This document shows, piece by piece, positions 35,244 to 42,965 of a DNA stretch of 64,000 nt. Origin of the DNA: Archangium gephyra (GTDB lineage: Bacteria > Myxococcota > Myxococcia > Myxococcales > Myxococcaceae); contig QFQP01000017.1 in the NCBI GenBank assembly GCA_003243425.1, forward strand, positions 62,001 to 126,000. Reading direction: 5' to 3'. A program made the position numbers and the translations under genes. The notes below the pieces were generated by a model that was not told the DNA's origin, ran no database searches, and saw only the letters and a program-made list of their open reading frames with translations. Positions within the stretch are counted from its first letter, which is position 1. Each line of letters opens with the position of its first letter.

Positions 35244-35685
35244 TCAGCCGCAGAGCTCGACGCTCCGCCGACGCGCGAAGTCGATGAACGCCTTGAACGC
35301 CGCGGTCGGGTTTCGCCGACTCGGATAGTAGAGGCTCAACGGCGGCAACGTGGGCGTCCAGTCCTCGAGCACGCAGACGAGGCGCCCTGCGGCGATGTCC
35401 TCGCGCACTTCGGACTCCATCGCCAGGGTCAGGCCGACGGACGCCAGGGCGGCGGTGCGCGCAAGACTCGCTTCGTCGAGCGTGAGACCGCCCTGGACGT
35501 CGACGTGGACCGTCTGACCGTCTTTCTCGAACGGCCATCGGTAGATCGCGCCGCTGGGGAGACGAACCCGCACGCAGTCGTGGTCAGCGAGCGCCTCGGG
35601 CACCCTGGGGGTGCCGCGCGCCTTCAGGTAACCCGGCGAGCCCACGACGACGTTGCGTCGCACGCCGCCCAACGGCATCAAGGCG
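35244..35685 (-). pseudogene. LysR-family regulator remnant (C-terminal effector domain only)
   Basis: In frame with the stop at 35244, residues read NSALMPLGGVRRNVVVGSPG, then YLKARGTPRVPEALADHDCV, TLDEASLARTAALASVGLTL and LPPLSLYYPSRRNPTAAFKA. This is the second half of a LysR substrate-binding domain, ending normally. The DNA-binding helix-turn-helix and first half of the effector domain are absent. Upstream of about 35685 the frame becomes antisense to the NTF2-like remnant. It looks like one side of a deletion whose other side is that NTF2-like remnant. Confidence 0.75.
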
Positions 35686-35868
35686 CTGTTCGAAGAAGCG
35701 GTGGTCCCGGTGAAGGCGATCTTCACGCCAGATGCGGCGAGGCACGAGCGCGGCCAGGTCGTCGTGGAGGGACCCGCGCATGGCGACTTCAAGGGCAGCC
35801 CGATTCGCTTCACCTACCGCTTCACGCTCGAGAACGACGCCATCAAGGCGCTGGAGATCACCGTATGA
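35676..35868 (+). pseudogene. NTF2/SnoaL-like protein remnant (C-terminal half)
   Basis: In the frame with stop at 35868: ALFEEAVVPVKAIFTPDAAR, then HERGQVVVEGPAHGDFKGSP and IRFTYRFTLENDAIKALEIT. This is the final three strands of an NTF2/SnoaL-like cone barrel, a family often encoded next to a short-chain dehydrogenase. The first half is missing. The frame overlaps the next ATG by 4 bases (the 35865 SDR), so the original two-gene unit is intact downstream. Confidence 0.65.
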
Positions 35869-36641
35869 GCGGCCGCGCAGACCCGACGGAGTTCAAGGGG
35901 AAGCGCGTGCTGGTGAGCGGCGGCACGAAGGGCCTGGGCCGCGCCACCGTCGAGCGCTTCGTGGCCGGTGGTGCCCGCGTCATCACCGCCGCTGAGCCGC
36001 TCGAGGGCGTTGAGTTCGTCGAGGCCGACCTGACCACACCCGAGGGTGGCGCGTTGCTGGCCAGGCGCGCGCTGGAGCGCCTCGGCGGTGTCGACATTCT
36101 GGCCCACGTCATTGGTGGTTCGGCGTCGCCCGGCGGCGGCTTTCTCGCCCTGACCGAGGAGCACTGGCTGGCCGAGCTGAACCTGAACCTGCTCGCCACG
36201 GTGCGGCTCGATCGACTCCTGGTTCCGCAGATGCTCGAGCGGGGCGCGGGGGCCATCGTGCACGTCACCTCGATTCAGTCGGTCCTGCCGCTCCCGGAGG
36301 CGACGACCGCCTCCGCGGCCGCGAAGGCCGGGCTGAAGACCTACAGCAAGTCCATCTCGAAGGAGCTGGGCCCCAAGGGCGTGCGCGTCAACGTGGTCTC
36401 GCCGGGTTGGATCATGACCGAGTCGTCCGTCGACATGCTCAAGCGCCTTCAGTTGGCCAACGGCGGAACCATCGAGGACGCGCGACAGGTCGTGCTCGAC
36501 AGCCTCGGAGGCATCCCGCTGGGCCGCCCGGCCGAGCCCCGTGAGGTCGCCGACCTCATCGCGTACGTCGCGTCAGACCGGGCCGCCACGATTCACGGCG
36601 CGGAAGTCGTCATCGACGGCGGAACGGTGCCCACCGTCTGA
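35865..36641 (+). CDS. Short-chain dehydrogenase/reductase lacking the catalytic Tyr
   Basis: 258 residues from the ATG at 35865. Rossmann motif VLVSGGTKGLG (Gly19-x3-Gly23-x-Gly25), then NLNLLATVRLDRL and IVHVTSIQSVLPLPEATTAS. Ser136 is the family catalytic serine; 14 positions later, where Tyr of Y-x-x-x-K is expected, the protein has Ser150, with Lys154 in place. The C-terminal VRVNVVSPGWIMTESS and GIPLGRPAEPREVADLIAYV are normal for classical SDRs of the NAD(P)H type. Loss of the Tyr predicts weak or no reductase activity; it may still bind cofactor. It follows the truncated NTF2-like gene. Confidence 0.9.
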   Translation: MSGRADPTEFKGKRVLVSGGTKGLGRATVERFVAGGARVITAAEPLEGVEFVEADLTTPEGGALLARRALERLGGVDILAHVIGGSASPGGGFLALTEEHWLAELNLNLLATVRLDRLLVPQMLERGAGAIVHVTSIQSVLPLPEATTASAAAKAGLKTYSKSISKELGPKGVRVNVVSPGWIMTESSVDMLKRLQLANGGTIEDARQVVLDSLGGIPLGRPAEPREVADLIAYVASDRAATIHGAEVVIDGGTVPTV

Positions 36642-36671
36642 AGAACTCGCGCTCCGAGGCGCCCCCGTGCG

Positions 36672-37727
36672 TCACCAGAGGACGGACTGATCTTCCGCGA
36701 CGCCGGGAGCGTCTTTGAACGTGTGGACCTGACCGTCGAGTTTGATCTGCCCCTGCCAGAGCCCGACCGGCTGCTTGAACGCGCTCTTCACGAGCTTCAA
36801 GTCGCGCAGCTCCTGGTGGGCCGCCCACGGCTTGAACTCCAGCTCGAGCACGCCGTCGGTGGTCTTCACCGCCCAGCCATCGAGGATCGCGTTCCGGTTC
36901 CACGTGAAGCGGGCGCGATCGAGCGGAATCAAGCGGTCGCCGAACCACAGGGCGTTCTCGTTCACGTCGTCGCGCGACTCGTTGAAGCCCTCGACCAGGT
37001 TGATGCCCAGCGGCGTGCCGTCATCGAGCCGACCGCACGCGAACGCCCAGCGCCATGACGTCTGACGCGCGAGGTAGCCGTGCGTGTAGTCCATGCCGCC
37101 CACGCCGCCGTCGAGCGAGAAGCGGCGGCCGTCGGCCTCGAGCGCGCCCGACGCGAGCAGGCCGGCCCACTTCTGCGTCACGTTCACCACGCCGCCGTCG
37201 ACGGGCGCGATGACGGTCAACGGCGGCGGGGCACCGGCCGCGAGCAGGCTCCAGCGGAGGTCGAGCTTCGGTTTGGTGAACGGGCCCGGCAGCCCCAGCT
37301 TCACCGAGCCGTGGAAGCGCTCGTCACCGAACTCGCGCCACATCTTCCAGTGGCCGTCGGGCCGGCGGAACTCGACGTCGAGGCCAGCGCCGGGGTGACC
37401 GTTCACGCGCGCCATGCGCGGCAGGCCCAGCACGCCCACGTCGGCGAGCACGCGGCCACTCGTGTAGTCGAGCGCCAGCGCGAACGCGTTCGACGAGTAG
37501 TTCACGTCGACCACCGCGAAGAGCGCCGCCACTTCGCGCGTCGCCACGAAGCCGTAGGCCCACTTCTTCCGCATGCGCAGGCGATCGAACGTCGACGGCG
37601 CGTAGCTGCCACGGAGCCGCTTGAGGTCCACCACGTCGAGGCCGCCTTGATAGGTGCCGAAGCGCGGCGCGCCTCCAGCGTCTTCGACCGAATTGGGAGC
37701 GGGTGGGAGCTTGTGGGCGGTGACCAT
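36672..37727 (-). CDS. DUF2804-family protein
   Basis: 351 residues. DUF2804 pattern: KLPPAPNSVEDAGGAPRFGT, then RKKWAYGFVATREVAALFAV, TYQGGLDVVDLKRLRG, KWAGLLASGALEADGRRFSL, LDGGVGGMDYTHGYLARQTS and WRWAFACGRLDDGTPLGINL. The family has two jelly-roll-like halves and is distantly related to hydroxylase/lipocalin folds. Function unknown, cytosolic. It is convergent with the SDR gene. Confidence 0.88.
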   Translation of the reverse strand: MVTAHKLPPAPNSVEDAGGAPRFGTYQGGLDVVDLKRLRGSYAPSTFDRLRMRKKWAYGFVATREVAALFAVVDVNYSSNAFALALDYTSGRVLADVGVLGLPRMARVNGHPGAGLDVEFRRPDGHWKMWREFGDERFHGSVKLGLPGPFTKPKLDLRWSLLAAGAPPPLTVIAPVDGGVVNVTQKWAGLLASGALEADGRRFSLDGGVGGMDYTHGYLARQTSWRWAFACGRLDDGTPLGINLVEGFNESRDDVNENALWFGDRLIPLDRARFTWNRNAILDGWAVKTTDGVLELEFKPWAAHQELRDLKLVKSAFKQPVGLWQGQIKLDGQVHTFKDAPGVAEDQSVLW

Positions 37728-37825
37728 GCAGTCACCATAACGTCACGGCTTCTGCCGCCAAGTGCAGGCATTTGTTGCCGTCTCGCGCGGGAGATCCTTC
37801 CCGCAGGTGGGCCGTTGAAAGGCAC

Positions 37826-38290
37826 ATGTTCGCTCCGCTCGTCGTCGCCGCCGTGCTCGCCTGCAAGCCGATGCCTGTTCCTCCGCCGACGGTGGCGTCG
37901 TGCGAAGGCGCCGACCGCGTCAGCCGCAACCACGACGGCCTCGAGGTTCGGCGCGAGGTGAACGCGTGCACGGTGGTGAGCTGTGAGGGCGCTGATGAGG
38001 TGCGCCGCACGCTCGACGGGGCGCAGGTCAGCCGCTCGATGAACGCGTGCACGGTGGTTCGTTGTGAGGGCTTCGACCGCGTGCGCCGCACGTCGGACGG
38101 GGTGGTGTTGAGCCGCCAGGTCGACAGTTGCCGCCCGCGCGACGACTTCTTCGTGCGCCGGCGGGCCAGCTGCGAAGGCAACGACTTCGTGGTGCGCAAC
38201 CGCTTCGGCATCGAGTTGTCACGTGAGGTGAGCGCGACCCGTTGCCGTCGCACCGAAGCGCCCCTCGCGTTCGGCCTCACCGCGCGCTGA
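37826..38290 (+). CDS. Lipoprotein with four Cys-containing repeats
   Basis: 154 residues from the ATG at 37826 (GGCAC upstream; the open frame begins earlier but lacks a signal). Signal ends VAAVLAC (Cys13). The rest is four repeats of about 27-33 residues: SCEGADRVSRNHDGLEVRRE, SCEGADEVRRTLDGAQVSRS, RCEGFDRVRRTSDGVVLSRQ and SCEGNDFVVRNRFGIELSRE, each followed by a second Cys. The consensus is C-E-G-x-D-x-V-x-R-(x)-D/F-G-(x)4-R-(x)n-C, so each unit can form its own disulfide. I recognise no family. Surface location by prediction. Confidence 0.75.
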   Translation: MFAPLVVAAVLACKPMPVPPPTVASCEGADRVSRNHDGLEVRREVNACTVVSCEGADEVRRTLDGAQVSRSMNACTVVRCEGFDRVRRTSDGVVLSRQVDSCRPRDDFFVRRRASCEGNDFVVRNRFGIELSREVSATRCRRTEAPLAFGLTAR

Positions 38291-38353
38291 AGCAGTTGCA
38301 CTGGCGCGCGAGGCACGTAGCCTTCGGAGCGCCATGCGCACTCCGGGGGCCGC

Positions 38354-38917
38354 GTGAAGACCGCGCAACGAGACATGACGGTGTGGAAAGACCGCTTCGT
38401 CTTTCCTTCGCTCATCGAGGGGTACATCAAGGGCATGGGCCCGCGGTTCACCGACAAGGCGCGCGCGCGGTTGAAAGCCGCCGGCCTCGACGTCGAGAAG
38501 ATGCCGCCGGCCATCCCCGCGCTCGACATGGAGAAGTACACGCGCATCTTCGGTGAAGAAGGCTGGCCCGAAGAGCCGCCGCTCGAGCAGCTGCGCCTGC
38601 TGGGCTTCAACGCGATTCGTGGCTGGCAGACCGGCATGCTGGGCAAGGCCGCCGCGGCGATGATCCGCCTCATCGGCATCGAGCGCGCCATCACCCGCCT
38701 CGACCGCGCGTTCTCGACGACCAACAACTTCAGCAAGGCGACCAGCGTGCTCGTGAACAGGAACGAGGCGTTGATCACCGTGAACGAAGTGCAGGACATC
38801 CCCAGCTACTGGATCGGCATCTTCGAGGCCGCGCTGGAGTTGCTCGGGCGCGAAGGCACCGTCGAGCTGGAGTCACAGGACGGACCGGTCGGCGTCTTTC
38901 GCGTGAAGTGGAAGTGA
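38354..38917 (+). CDS. DUF2378 (TIGR02265) family protein, copy 2
   Basis: 187 residues from a GTG at 38354 with GGGGG upstream; ATG at 38375 is an alternative. Family core: FVFPSLIEGYIKGMGPRFTD, then PPLEQLRLLGFNAIRGWQTG, RLIGIERAITRLDRAFSTTN and LITVNEVQDIPSYWIGIFEA. It shares the fold and several positions with the copy at 33961 (R-x-F-x-T-x-N, G-I-F) but only low identity. Its 3' end overlaps the convergent ParS/MbcA-like gene by 45 bases. Confidence 0.85.
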   Translation: MKTAQRDMTVWKDRFVFPSLIEGYIKGMGPRFTDKARARLKAAGLDVEKMPPAIPALDMEKYTRIFGEEGWPEEPPLEQLRLLGFNAIRGWQTGMLGKAAAAMIRLIGIERAITRLDRAFSTTNNFSKATSVLVNRNEALITVNEVQDIPSYWIGIFEAALELLGREGTVELESQDGPVGVFRVKWK

Positions 38918-39103
38918 CTCGAGCTCGGCCAGCACGCGCTGGAAGTCGTCGAGCTCGTGCACCAGCTGCTCGGGCACACCACCGAGTGAAGGCTGATCAG
39001 TCTTGAGCCACGCGCGCGCCTTCGCTTCGTCGCCGAACACGCGCAGCGCCACGTGCATCAACTTGTCGCGACGCAGCCTGAGTACCGGAAGTCCGCAGCC
39101 CAT
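38873..39103 (-). CDS. MbcA/ParS/Xre antitoxin-type (DUF2384) domain protein
   Basis: 76 residues. The ATG at 39103 overlaps the SUFU stop by one base (TGATG). The core HVALRVFGDEAKARAWLKTD, then QPSLGGVPEQLVHELDDFQR matches the MbcA/ParS/Xre toxin-binding domain: F-G-D/x-x-x-K/A-x-x-W-L-x(4)-L-G-G-x-x-P. In known systems this domain pairs with RES toxins (NAD phosphorylases), and an XRE HTH usually precedes it; here neither is present. It is preceded in the operon by a SUFU-domain protein and a small gene. Possibly an orphan immunity/antitoxin-like module; role uncertain. Confidence 0.7.
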   Translation of the reverse strand: MGCGLPVLRLRRDKLMHVALRVFGDEAKARAWLKTDQPSLGGVPEQLVHELDDFQRVLAELESLPLHAKDADRSVL

Positions 39104-39954
39104 CAGCGCGTCAACGTAACGCTGCGCGCGCCGGCGTTCACGGCTTCGAACACCCTGGCCGCGGGACCGTGGGTGAGCGAGCCGCCGACGACCAGCGCCC
39201 CTCGCGGGCCCGGCGACACGCCATTCGCCGACGGGTCGAACACCAGCTGGCCCGCTCCACGCGCGCTGATGGCCATCAACGGGCGATTGAAGCCGACGCG
39301 GCCCTTGAGCCCATTCGCCAACCGCTCGCGGCCCGCCGGCGTGCCAGGCAGCACCACGGTCGCGCCCTGGAGCGCGAAGTCGAACAGCGCCGCGTCGACG
39401 TGGCTGCCCTCGGCTTCGAAGCGCGCGTCCACCGTGCGGCGGAACCTCTCGTCGTCCATCCAGCTCGGGCGCATGAGCGGCGAGCGCATCAGCGGGTCGA
39501 CGTTCCACAGCGCTTCCAGGAAGCCGGCGGCGCTCCAGGTCTCGACGCGGTCCAGCTCGCGCGCGTCGATGCCCACCAGGCGCCGCACCTCGATGTCGCC
39601 GTGCGGCGTGGGCACGCGGCCCAACACCGGGTCGACGGTGGCCAGCATGCCCACCAACGAGCTGTCGGGCATCATCGCGTGGTGCGCGGGCTGAAACGGA
39701 AGGCGCGTCATCGGCACGCCGCGAAACGGCACGCAGTCGTTCACGCGAATGTCGGCGCCCTGCGTGAGCACGTAACGGCACTGGTGCCGCAAGAACGCAT
39801 CGGCCCACGGTGAGAGCGGCACGCCGTGCGGCACCGCGAGCGAGTATTCGTGCCGCAGCCCCTCGCGAAACGCCTCGGGCGAGAGCACGTGGCTGAAGCC
39901 GTAGGTCACCAGCAGCGTGTACGGCTGCGGTCCCGGCACTTCGACCATGCCCAC
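39103..39954 (-). CDS. Suppressor of Fused (SUFU) domain protein
   Basis: 283 residues from a GTG at 39954 (ATG at 39948 also possible). The SUFU pattern is present: YTLLVTYGFSHVLSPEAFRE, then GLRHEYSLAVPHG, LSPWADAFLRHQCRYVLTQG, IRVNDCVPFRGVPMTRL, LATVDPVLGRVPTPHG and LVGIDARELDRVETWSAAGF. The eukaryotic homologue binds Gli; in bacteria the domain is frequent as an immunity protein in polymorphic toxin loci. No matching toxin is visible. It follows an 84-residue gene by three bases and overlaps the ParS-like gene. Confidence 0.82.
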   Translation of the reverse strand: MGMVEVPGPQPYTLLVTYGFSHVLSPEAFREGLRHEYSLAVPHGVPLSPWADAFLRHQCRYVLTQGADIRVNDCVPFRGVPMTRLPFQPAHHAMMPDSSLVGMLATVDPVLGRVPTPHGDIEVRRLVGIDARELDRVETWSAAGFLEALWNVDPLMRSPLMRPSWMDDERFRRTVDARFEAEGSHVDAALFDFALQGATVVLPGTPAGRERLANGLKGRVGFNRPLMAISARGAGQLVFDPSANGVSPGPRGALVVGGSLTHGPAARVFEAVNAGARSVTLTR

Positions 39955-39957
39955 GCT

Positions 39958-40212
39958 CTACACCGGCGGGCCGCCGTTCTCGAAGCTCAAGAGCCGCGAG
40001 GGGTCCATGGCGTGCATCACCTGCGCGCCCTGCCCGACGCCTTCCAGCGCGTCGTCGAGCGCGGTCACCACGTCATCGCGCACGGGCCGCGGCTCGCCGC
40101 GCAAGGTGACTTCAGCGCGCACGGTGCGTGAACCGTCGGCGTGGTCCTGCACCGAGGACTTCACGGCGTCAGTCGGAGGCGACTTCTTGAACAGGTTTCC
40201 CAGAAAGCCCAT
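39958..40212 (-). CDS. Small hypothetical protein preceding the SUFU gene
   Basis: 84 residues. It begins MGFLGNLFKKSPPTDAVKSS, then VRAEVTLRGEPRPVRDDVVT and ALDDALEGVGQGAQVMHAMD. The N-terminal amphipathic 'FLGNLFKK' start is common to small soluble bacterial proteins. No family recognised. The stop is three bases before the SUFU start, so the two are cotranscribed. Confidence 0.65.
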   Translation of the reverse strand: MGFLGNLFKKSPPTDAVKSSVQDHADGSRTVRAEVTLRGEPRPVRDDVVTALDDALEGVGQGAQVMHAMDPSRLLSFENGGPPV

Positions 40213-40244
40213 GCCGACGTCACCCGGCCAGCCAGCCCCCTGCG

Positions 40245-40281
40245 CAGAAACGAAAACGGCCCCCGGTAAATCCGAGGGCCG
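40245..40281 (-). terminator. Intrinsic terminator of the leftward desaturase gene
   Basis: On the minus strand, CGGCCCTCGG pairs with CCGGGGGCCG around ATTTA (six plus three base pairs with one mismatch), followed by TTTTCGTTT. It lies about 25 bases after the desaturase stop at 40307. Confidence 0.75.
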
Positions 40282-40306
40282 CCCGTGAACGACGTTCAGC
40301 TGTGAA

Positions 40307-41143
40307 TCACGCCGTCTCGGTGTCGCAGGTCGGCGTCGGCACCGGGGCCTGCACCGGCTGCATCTCCTGCAGCGCCTTGTACGGGTTGAAGATGCCGGGA
40401 CGATCGTGGTGCAGCGCGTGCGCGTAGATGCCCGCGAACAGCTTGTTGCCCAGGTCGTAGTACCAGCCGGTCAGGTTCGTCGGGCGCATGTCTTCTTCCG
40501 ACTGCGCGCGCTCGCCGTTGTGCGTCGACCAGTTGAAGTGAATGACGAACAGGCCCGCGAGCAGGTTCGCGGGCGCGAACACCAGCAGGGTGAACGCCGG
40601 CCCCAGCAGCCACAGCCAGGTGGCGACGAGCACGAGGTTGGTGCCGTAGCTCATCCACGCGCGGCGACGCTCCCTGGCGTGGTTGGCGGGCGTGTCACCC
40701 CACGTGTCGTAGTACTGCTGAAAGAGCTGCTTCTCGACGTTGATGACGGTGTGGAAGACCGTCTTCCAGAACGACGGGAAGTTGGGGTGCGGGTCCTTCA
40801 CGCGGTCATCGGAGTACTTGTGATGACGCATGTGAATGATGTCCCAGCTGGCGAAGCGGACCACCACGATGATGCCGAGCAGCTCGCCGACGATGCGGTT
40901 GATGCTCCTGGGCAGGTTGCCGTGCGTGCAGTTGTGGATCAGCAGGTGCGCCCAGATGAAGCAGAACAGCAGCACCGGGAAGGCGGCAGCGAACCACCAC
41001 TGCGGTCCACCGATGAGCGGCTTGAAACCCGTGGCGGCAAAGATGGCCAGGATCGTCGCGCAGACCACGAACCAGAACCCGTCGTACAGGAGGTAGAAGT
41101 TCGGGTTCTTTCGGAACTGCGCGATGGGATGCGAGGTCAGCAA
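40307..41143 (-). CDS. Membrane fatty acid desaturase
   Basis: 278 residues. The start is a TTG at 41143, supported by the strong GGAGGGG ribosome site five bases upstream and the absence of a nearby ATG. Three histidine boxes: HNCTHG (His70/74), HMRHHKYSD (His104/107/108) and HALHHDRPG (near residue 245). Four hydrophobic helices surround them (residues about 22-42, 50-68, 85-100 and 170-205). This is the di-iron layout of the acyl-lipid desaturase superfamily. It is divergent from a second desaturase, 113 bases away, and closed by a terminator. Confidence 0.92.
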   Translation of the reverse strand: MLTSHPIAQFRKNPNFYLLYDGFWFVVCATILAIFAATGFKPLIGGPQWWFAAAFPVLLFCFIWAHLLIHNCTHGNLPRSINRIVGELLGIIVVVRFASWDIIHMRHHKYSDDRVKDPHPNFPSFWKTVFHTVINVEKQLFQQYYDTWGDTPANHARERRRAWMSYGTNLVLVATWLWLLGPAFTLLVFAPANLLAGLFVIHFNWSTHNGERAQSEEDMRPTNLTGWYYDLGNKLFAGIYAHALHHDRPGIFNPYKALQEMQPVQAPVPTPTCDTETA

Positions 41144-41256
41144 GGGGTCCCCTCCAAAGAGTTAGGGCGCGACTTGTAGACGGAACTTCTGCCCCAAGTC
41201 CATGGACCCCCTGACGGGCGTGTCGCAACCTTTTTGGTGTAGAGACCTCGCCGCTC

Positions 41257-42144
41257 ATGAAACTCAAACGCGCGGATGACTGGCGGCAGTTGTTCATCGT
41301 CGGGGTCTACCTGGCGCTGCTGGCGGCGATGTTCTTCGTGCCTGCGTGCCGGAACGTCTTCTTCCTCATCGCGGCGTGCCAGTTCAGCTTCTTCGTGCAG
41401 ACCGTCACCCACAACGTGCTGCACAGCACGCTGTTCGAGAGCCAGTGGGCCAACAAGGGCTTCCGCTTCATCTTGAGCTTCTGCGGCCTGTTCCCGGTCT
41501 CGTCGGTGATCCCCTCGCACAACATGGTGCACCACCACTTCGACGACGACGGCCAGCCTGACTGGGCCGCGCCGCACCACGCGCGCTTCAAGTGGAACCT
41601 GCTCAACCTGCTGCACTTCCCCAACATCATCGGGCCCATCACGTTTGCCGGCATTCAGCGTTGGTCGCAGGTGAAGGGCCGCGCCGAGTACCGCAAGCAG
41701 TCGACGCTCGAGAGCGTGTTCGCGTTCGGGCTCACCGGCGTGCTGCTCCTGTGGGACTTCTGGCCCGCGCTGTTCTTCGTCGTCGTGCCGCAGCTGTGGG
41801 GCGCGCGCTGGTTCCTGCGCGTGAACATCATTCAGCACGACGGCTGCGACATCGAGAGTGAGTACGACCACTCGCGCAACTTCGGCAGCGCCTTCACCAA
41901 CTGGTTCTCGGTCAACGCCGGCTACCACACGGCGCACCACAACAACCCCGGCCTCCACTGGACGGAGCTCGCCGAGAACCACAAGACGAAGGTCGCGCCG
42001 AACATGAAGCCCGAGCTGATGGAGCCGAGCCTCGTGGGCTACCTCGCGAAGACCTACGTGTTCCGCTTCACCCGCCCGCAGCAGTGGGCCGCGACCCCGC
42101 AGCCCGCCGTGGAAGCGCCAGCCAAAGCGGAAGTGGCGAGCTGA
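41257..42144 (+). CDS. Membrane fatty acid desaturase, second copy
   Basis: 295 residues. Histidine boxes HNVLHS, HNMVHHHFDD, and HTAHHNNPGLHW near residue 230. Hydrophobic segments at about 12-32, 38-52, 75-95, 150-185. It shares little direct similarity with its divergent neighbour, so the pair probably has different substrates or regiospecificity. The last residues are a Pro/Ala tail. The stop overlaps the next ATG (TGATG), which places a membrane protein in the same operon. Confidence 0.92.
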   Translation: MKLKRADDWRQLFIVGVYLALLAAMFFVPACRNVFFLIAACQFSFFVQTVTHNVLHSTLFESQWANKGFRFILSFCGLFPVSSVIPSHNMVHHHFDDDGQPDWAAPHHARFKWNLLNLLHFPNIIGPITFAGIQRWSQVKGRAEYRKQSTLESVFAFGLTGVLLLWDFWPALFFVVVPQLWGARWFLRVNIIQHDGCDIESEYDHSRNFGSAFTNWFSVNAGYHTAHHNNPGLHWTELAENHKTKVAPNMKPELMEPSLVGYLAKTYVFRFTRPQQWAATPQPAVEAPAKAEVAS

Positions 42145-42947
42145 TGTTGACCAACGAGCTCATGGGTTCGGCGCTGCTGGGCATCGCCTGGGTGACCGCG
42201 CTGATGGTCATGCTCGATGCCTTCATCGACGTGCGCGCCATGTGGAAGCGCCTGTCGGCGTGGAACACCTCGCTGCTGCAGGGTGTGGTGAAGGCCCCGG
42301 AGCTGGCGACGCACGAGGTCGAACAGCGCATCAAGCAGCTCGACAGCCAGACGCCCGGGCTCCTGTTCTTCGACCGCAAGCACGTCAGCCACGTGACCGG
42401 CGGCGCGGTGGAGGTCGGCGGCCAGACCCTCGAGGTCATCGGGCTCGAGGGCGCCGAGTTCTGGCCCGCGCACGACGCCCAGCAGGCCGCAGCCGCGTGT
42501 GATTCCACCGCCACCTTCGATGCACTGCAGAAGGCCGCGCAGGGCCCCGGAGGTGGGCTCCGCACCGTGCGCACCGTGCTGCGCGCGGGCCAGCCGGTGT
42601 GGCTCGAAGGAAAGCAGAACGGCGCGTCGTTCGAGGCCTCGCTGGTCAGCGGCGCCGACCCGCGGGTGTGGGCGCGCAGCCGGCTGCTGATGAGCCTCGG
42701 CGTCATGCTCCTGAGCATCGCGTGGGTGGCCGCCGGCACCGTGCTCGCGCTGTGGCCGCCGGTGTTCGGGCTGGTGAGCATCGTCGGCGCGGTCGTGCTG
42801 CTCGCGCACTTCCTGTTGATGACGCCGCTGGCGATGGGCGTGCGCGAGAAGGTGCGTTCGCCCGCCATCGCCTACGTCCGTGGCAGCTGGAAACGTGACG
42901 CCGTGGAAACTGCCGTCGCCAGCGCCACGCCCGTCAACGGGCAGTGA
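42144..42947 (+). CDS. Membrane protein, possibly GIDE-like
   Basis: 267 residues, one base overlapping the desaturase stop. An N-terminal helix (GSALLGIAWVTALMVMLDAF), a soluble loop (residues about 45-175) and two C-terminal helices (LLMSLGVMLLSIAWVAAGTV, then LALWPPVFGLVSIVGAVVLL). In the loop, VRTVLRAGQPVWLEGKQNG and GGAVEVGGQTLEVIGLEG recall the GIDE domain of MUL1-like proteins, but only by pattern. Coupled with the desaturase, it might be an accessory electron-transfer or assembly protein (inference). Confidence 0.65.
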   Translation: MLTNELMGSALLGIAWVTALMVMLDAFIDVRAMWKRLSAWNTSLLQGVVKAPELATHEVEQRIKQLDSQTPGLLFFDRKHVSHVTGGAVEVGGQTLEVIGLEGAEFWPAHDAQQAAAACDSTATFDALQKAAQGPGGGLRTVRTVLRAGQPVWLEGKQNGASFEASLVSGADPRVWARSRLLMSLGVMLLSIAWVAAGTVLALWPPVFGLVSIVGAVVLLAHFLLMTPLAMGVREKVRSPAIAYVRGSWKRDAVETAVASATPVNGQ

Positions 42948-42965
42948 CGTCGTTAGTTCAGCCTC

